Position numbers and translations under genes: made by a program. Below, one piece after another: positions 59,294 to 64,000 of a DNA stretch of 64,000 nt. Origin of the DNA: Epiperipatus broadwayi (taxonomy: Eukaryota > Onychophora > Udeonychophora > Euonychophora > Peripatidae); assembly GCA_028023455.1 (NCBI GenBank), contig JAQFVV010006208.1:6928963-6992962 (forward strand). The letters run 5' to 3'. The stretch's first letter is position 1; the number at the start of each line of letters is the position of its first letter. A model generated the notes under the pieces. That model worked only from the letters and a program-made list of their open reading frames with translations. It was not told where the DNA came from and did not search any database.

Positions 59294-59523
59294 TTGATCC
59301 ATCATTGAGATTTGATTGTGAAGAAAATCAGAAACTGAGTCATGAAGCTGGACGTGATAAAACATTATACTTCAGTGAAAAATATGCAGAAGCATCTGAT
59401 ATAAGTAAAACTCCAACTATTCAAGTCCGCTATGTGGAAAATATTGATCTTGGAGTTTATACTGTCACTATAAAAATTGACCCATATGGCCGTCCATATA
59501 TTACAGAAAAAAAACGCAATTAA
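59294..59523 (+). CDS. Ig-like exon lacking its core, ending in a stop codon
   Basis: Acceptor TTTACTCTAG, phase 1 entry, 76 codons to TAA. DPSLRFDCEENQKLSHEAGR and KTLYFSEKYAE align with the A-B part of unit 5 (IPAGETLKLQVKYSGE), then TIQVRYVENIDLGVYTV aligns with its E-F part. About 22 residues between them, including the C-strand Trp and the EESSRIKIS stretch, are missing, and the E-F Cys is Tyr. After VTIKID the match is lost and the frame ends PYITEKKRN. It could be an alternative last exon giving a truncated isoform or a decaying exon that is skipped. The first possibility has the open frame and acceptor in its favour. Confidence 0.6.
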
Positions 59524-59588
59524 AATGTCTCACCTTTACCAAATTGCATTAGAAAGAGTTAGTTTTATTTATTTTTTTAAGGATTACA

Positions 59589-59594
59589 AATAAA
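59589..59594 (+). promoter_or_regulatory. Possible polyadenylation signal
   Basis: AATAAA, 66 nt after the TAA at 59,523. In a sequence this AT-rich the hexamer is frequent, so it is supportive only. Confidence 0.25.
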
Positions 59595-61368
59595 TTAACA
59601 ACCTATAAAAAATTGTTTATCACTGTAGCAGAAAATGCTTTTATTTTCTGTTTAGCAATGATTAAAACAATTATCCTTTGTTTTTGACCTTTTATGATTA
59701 CTAGTTTATCCATCTTCCCATAAAATGAATGTTATTATTATTGCTTGCTTTTGTTTGTTTTATCATAATAATTAATTTAGAAAAAGGAATTTATGTGAAA
59801 CAGTGGTATTTTAAGACCAGGTGTAAAGTAATAATTATTCATGTATAGTTATTAGTCATTTTAAATTTTTCTAGTTATTTATGTCAAACTTGATTATATT
59901 AGGAATTTTTTTTTTTAAGAACAAAATTGAAACAGATTTTGAGATATAATTTGTAGAGATTTTGAGCAGAATCACACGCATCATGTTCTAACGAGTTTTT
60001 ATCGATCATAATACATAGACGTAGACAAGATTTTGATAGAAATGACCAGCCAATCTTTTGATGAAATCTCATTTCCGGTTTAATCTCATTTCCTGTTCCT
60101 GTGCTCAGAATCTCTAAAGATATAATGATTTCAAAAATATAAGGAAGCATGTACACTCTTTGAAGTTCATTCATAAACCAAATTTATAAATTATCTCCAT
60201 CTGTTTTTTATTTGACTTATTTATTAAAATTATTATTAGTAGATGGAGGAAGTCAAATGAGTAGTTTATAAGTTTGTTTTAAACTTTTTTCATCTACAAT
60301 AAATAGAAAACAAAAGGTAGAACTTTAAATCCTTACTATTATTTTAGAAATTCTTAAACAATTATCAAGGGCACATTGGCCGTCAGGGTGATGAATGAGA
60401 TTTCTTCAAACTATTTGGGTGATCATATCTGTGGAGAATGTATCTACATCTGCAGATTATATTTTTTTAAAAAACTTACAACTTTATCTCCTATATTCTA
60501 TTAAGATTTTTCCCTTTCGTTCATTAAGGAAACAATATTTTCCAAACCTGTTTTTAACGTTCTCTTTTCACCACGATAACCTTTTCTAAGATATATATGT
60601 ATGTATTTATATAAAGTAATTGGTGTCAAAGTTGTGAGTGCAGAACATTTCACGTTAATCAATCGCACTGTAATAATTTTCTATCTTTAAATACTGAATA
60701 AGTGATGAAGAGAAATGTAAAAGATTGTGACTAGTATAACTTGATAGTGGCTAGTTCAGCATGAAATGTACATCTCAGGAAACAGTCACCCTTTTAGACG
60801 CTATTATTTAAATATTTCAGGATTGTGTGATGGAATGGAAGTTTTAAATATGTCTAAATATATATGAATTTAGCTTATTCTGTATATTTATTTGTGTTTA
60901 AGTCATCTGAAAAGTGAAGTGGTTCTAAAATGGGTGCATAGTTAGAAAAGCTGGTGTGACTTGTTGTGTCATAATATGGTAAAGTTGAGGAAAGGAATGC
61001 ACTGATTAAACTACAAAACTTGAATATATATATATTGAAATTAAATTTTCAAACAGATGAAAAATATTACTTTTATTTCTTGGGATTATTGAGATGTGAT
61101 CAGATTTTAGGATATTGATATTTTGTTAAAGTGACATTTACCTTCAAATGGATAGAGACATGACTCCAGTAATCACAATGTAGTTTTTGTATTCAGTTGA
61201 AAGCAAATGCCATTTTGCCAAAATATTGGTATTCTTTAATATTTAATCATATATGGATAATCCTAATAACTGAAATCAATCACATTATTAATATATTAGC
61301 AATTATTAATAGAAATGTACTAACATATATTTTAACATATTGATTCTCAAAATGTTCAATGTTTAAGT
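59595..61368. other. Sequence after the terminal-type exon, paralogous to 39,750-41,600
   Basis: 60,610-60,780 matches 39,760-39,905 and 60,815-60,940 matches 40,310-40,440. It thus resembles an intron that leads, in the left copy, to another Ig exon (unit 5). No exon recognised here. Confidence 0.5.
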
Positions 61369-61742
61369 TGTAATATAATGGGTATGCTAATAGCTCTAAA
61401 CAAGCTTTATCAATAAATGCCGCAAGAGAAAGCATTTAAAAATATTTATGTAGCATTAGCCCGAACCGGTTTCGAGCTAATGCCTCATGTCAGTGAGGCA
61501 CGAGGATATTCAGACACTAGAACTCATGTCTGAATATCCTTGTGCCTCAATGATGAGAGTCATTAGCTCGAAACCGGTTTGGGAATGAGAATAATTCTAG
61601 ATAGAGATTTTAAATGCTTTCTCTTGTAGCATTTATCGATAAATCTTGTTTAGATCTATTAGCATGCTCATTATATTATTTTGTAATACAATCTTATTAA
61701 GTTAAGTTACGTGCTGTGTGACTTGATTTTATTTACTATTAT
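61369..61742 (+). mobile_element. Family G foldback with two hammerhead-like cores
   Basis: Approximate target repeat AATRTTTAAGT (61,358-61,368 with G, 61,743-61,753 with A). Arms GAGGATATTCAGACAC and TGTCTGAATATCC, with CGAAACCGGTTT in inverse on both sides. Right end AAGTTAAGTTACGTGCTGTG is shared with the 95-bp insertion at 19,775. Confidence 0.65.
61545..61584 (+). ncRNA. Hammerhead-ribozyme-like motif, family G
   Basis: Stem I 5' strand CTCA preceded by C, core ATGATGA (C3 replaced by A), stem II GAG-TCATTAG-CTC directly adjoining, GAAAC, loop CG, GTT, stem I 3' strand TGGG. This family has no extra base between the first core box and stem II. The opposite copy (minus strand 61,460-61,497) keeps C3 but has CTGACATGA, an insertion in the box. 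Confidence 0.5.
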
Positions 61743-62164
61743 AATATTTAAGTAGGAATGGAAAAAATTTATGTTAATATTATTTAAGAAGTTTAGATAC
61801 TGTATTAATGGAAAACTTCTGTTAATATTTTCAATTTTTTTTTCTTTTAATCTGGATAATTTATTGTTTCAAATTATTTTTGAAAGAAGCTATAATTAAA
61901 AGTGAAAGACTTTGTGAAATATAAATATCTATTATATCATTAATTTTGAAAGTAAATTTTAACAGAATCAAAGTTAAGTATTATTACTTTTATATTTAGT
62001 AACTTACACAAGTATTATATATAAAAAATGAAGAAAAGGAAGTAAAAACTGTATAAAAGAACTTACAAATAATAAATATTTATTAACTAATAATTTAATT
62101 AGTTTGCTTAAACATTTCAAAGGTTAACTACATAAAGGTTTATTCTATATGTTTATTACTTTTT

Positions 62165-62415
62165 ACAATGCTTCTTACAACCCACTATTGACGTTTTTGA
62201 TTGCTCCAGCAATCTTCTTCTGAAATTTAATATTAATATCATTTATGTTCTTTATTACTTTTTACAATGCTTTTTACAAACACTATTGACGTTTTCGATT
62301 GCCCCAGCAATCTTCTTCAGAAATTTAATATTAATATCATTTATGTTTTTTATTACTTTGTACAATCGAAAACATCAATAGTGGGTTGTAAAAAGCATTG
62401 TAAAAAGTAATAAAG
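62165..62415. mobile_element. Penelope-like terminal fragments in inverted array
   Basis: Two minus-strand copies (62,191-62,230 and 62,291-62,330) of AGAAGATTGCTGGGGCAATC plus GAAAACGTC, then a plus-strand partial copy (CGAAAACATCAATAGTGGGT near 62,366). The flanks TTTACAATGCTTTTTACAA repeat three times. Confidence 0.6.
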
Positions 62416-64000
62416 AACATAAATGATATTAATATTATATGGTTTTGACAATGCTATAAGAAAGATAAAGTTATATATTAATTTGTTAACTATAGCTGAA
62501 TGTGCTTCCGGCTGGTGCTAACATATGGAATAAACCTTTACTTAGCTAACATTTGAAACATTTAAGCAAACTAATTACAAATAGGATAAAGAAAAGGACA
62601 GTTTCCTAAATATAAGAATAATTTAATGAGTAATATTCTTAAAGAAATTAGAGGAATCGAGTACTATATTATTCTTATCAGCTTAGAATTATTATTAAAT
62701 AAAAAAAAAGAGAGGAATTTGAAAGCATAATAGATACAGTTTATAGATTTTGTATGATATATGTTTGCACACTTTTAGATGCTAGTAATGATTCTGATAT
62801 TAATTAAGAGCAAGGAGATTTTTTTTTTGTAAATTTTAATAATTTACTGAAATGTAAATTTTGATGTAACTAACCACTGAATTGAATTAATATATAATTT
62901 CAGTATACATAATTGTTATATTTAATATTTAAATACACGTATAGTATATATACTTTAAGCTAGATTAGTTTAAATCCCTCTAATTAAATATAAGTATGTT
63001 ACATTAAGCATATATTTTATTTGTGTGTAGTATTTGTATTTTTCAGAAACTGAAAATAAATAGAAGGCATAGTCTGTTTTATCAATCAGAAATTTTGAGA
63101 TTATTTAGTAAATATATTTTGAACATGCAGTAAGACACAGTTTTTTATAAGATGTATTGGCCCATTTTTTTTATTTTTTTTTTGCTGAAGATATTGATAT
63201 TAAAAAGGTATTTTAATGATTCAGCTTATTAGTACAATTTTTAAAAATTTTATACTCATATATAAGTAGTCCTCCATAATTAACAAATAGGTCTTGTAAT
63301 TTTAAGATAGTTAAAGTGGTCTAAATCAAGCGCCTTTACACCACTTTCTTACCATCTTTTATTTAGACATTTTCACTACTGATTTCAATGACAAAAAATA
63401 TAGAGTGGAATCATTTAAAAAAACTTTTGGATAAATTGCATATTCTTTTATCTTTATTCTTCTGGAAGATATACTCTTCATAAAATTTTCTGAGAAATTT
63501 TATTTTTTCGGGTAAGAAAATAATGTTGTTAACTAGCAATATTGATGTATTAAAAGATTAAAATAGTTTTAGAGAAAATCATCATACGCCCAGAAATAAT
63601 AAGCACTGAGATTATTTTGTGTGTGTGCATGTTTATATGAAAATATAAAGATTGGACTACATTTAATGTGTATAAATATAGTAACTTTTACAGATTAAAT
63701 GAATATTTACTTAAATATGACTTCTTTTTTAATGAAAAATGCTATAAACATTTTGTTCTAGTAGAACAGTAAAAGAAGTAGAATGATAAGATGAAAATTT
63801 AAAATATATAATTTGTAATACCATTAGAAACCAGCAAACACTTAGACAATCCCAATGTATATAACAATCAACAATTTCAAACTGCTGTCAAGGCAACCTC
63901 CTTTTAACAATAGAGGTGGAATCCCACCTTTAATAAATATTTCATTTTAATATCAAAAATTATTTTAATAAAAGTGAATCTTCTATATAAAACTTAAATA
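62416..64000. other. AT-rich sequence to the window end
   Basis: No exon recognised. The final 180 nt match the intron left of unit 5, so a further Ig-Fn3 unit could lie beyond the window. Confidence 0.45.

Larger units (their letters stand above)
10041..59523 (+). other. Twitchin/titin-like giant muscle protein gene, internal to 3' part (12 intact module exons plus one terminal-type exon)
   Basis: Twelve intact exons of 279, 300 or 303 nt each encode one whole Ig or Fn3 module and join in phase 1 (the last base G of one exon plus the first two bases of the next). Joined, they give a continuous frame: Ig modules end in VKVL, then DVPSAPRNL opens the first Fn3. Linkers of this kind, Ig modules without the B-strand cysteine, and Fn-Fn-Ig order are known from twitchin, projectin and the titin A-band, which lie along the thick filament of muscle. 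The window holds no initiator exon and no kinase domain, so the family member is not settled; twitchin-like is my best guess, titin-like or another Ig/Fn3 giant the alternative. Since every exon is symmetric, any one can be skipped without shifting the frame. The module order and exon structure are seen directly; the muscle role is from family knowledge. Confidence 0.8.

Overview
This is a eukaryotic window: very AT-rich, intron-dominated and full of transposon remains. It carries one recognisable gene on the + strand, a giant intracellular muscle protein of the twitchin/titin/projectin type built from immunoglobulin (Ig, I-set) and fibronectin type III (Fn3) modules. Each module is a single exon, every exon is phase 1 at both ends, and all have AG acceptors and GT donors. 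The pattern of tRNA-derived SINEs, Penelope-like elements and foldback repeats suggests an invertebrate, perhaps a mollusc such as a cephalopod. That is inference from general character; no species marker was seen.

Layout. 1-1,000: a decayed Ig-Fn3 unit (unit 0). 1,000-10,040: repeat-rich intron with a 2.65 kb TIR element nested inside another repeat. Intact Ig-Fn3 exon pairs follow: unit 1 (10,041-10,319 and 10,528-10,827), unit 2 (16,390-16,668 and 16,894-17,193), unit 3 (21,329-21,607 and 26,474-26,773), unit 4 (33,295-33,573 and 33,798-34,097), then a second-type Fn3 exon (Fn3b, 37,825-38,127), unit 5 (45,504-45,782 and 46,102-46,401), another Fn3b (58,790-59,092), and an Ig-like exon missing its core that ends in a stop (59,294-59,523). 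Read in order this gives Ig-Fn-Ig-Fn-Ig-Fn-Ig-Fn-Fn-Ig-Fn-Fn-Ig*. The right half keeps the Fn-Fn-Ig order typical of twitchin-like proteins. The left half looks like a local expansion of an Ig-Fn3 pair. Flanking introns were duplicated together with the exons. Neither the start codon and first exons nor a kinase domain is in the window, and the gene may continue past 64,000.

The introns are the striking part. Because the units are paralogous copies, many insertions can be read against an 'empty' paralogous site. A 4.6 kb element splits the short Ig-Fn3 intron of unit 3 with a 14-bp target duplication, and several 0.1-1 kb foldback elements have 11-14 bp target duplications. Four such families carry hammerhead-ribozyme-like cores (stem I, CUGANGA, stem II, GAAAC, two-base-pair stem III, GUC or GUU). 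One of them also encodes a GIY-YIG nuclease remnant, which points to Penelope-like retroelements. Other contents are a hAT transposase relic, a LINE reverse transcriptase tail, tRNA-derived SINEs, a 39-bp minisatellite with a 234-bp higher-order repeat, and several near-perfect hairpins.
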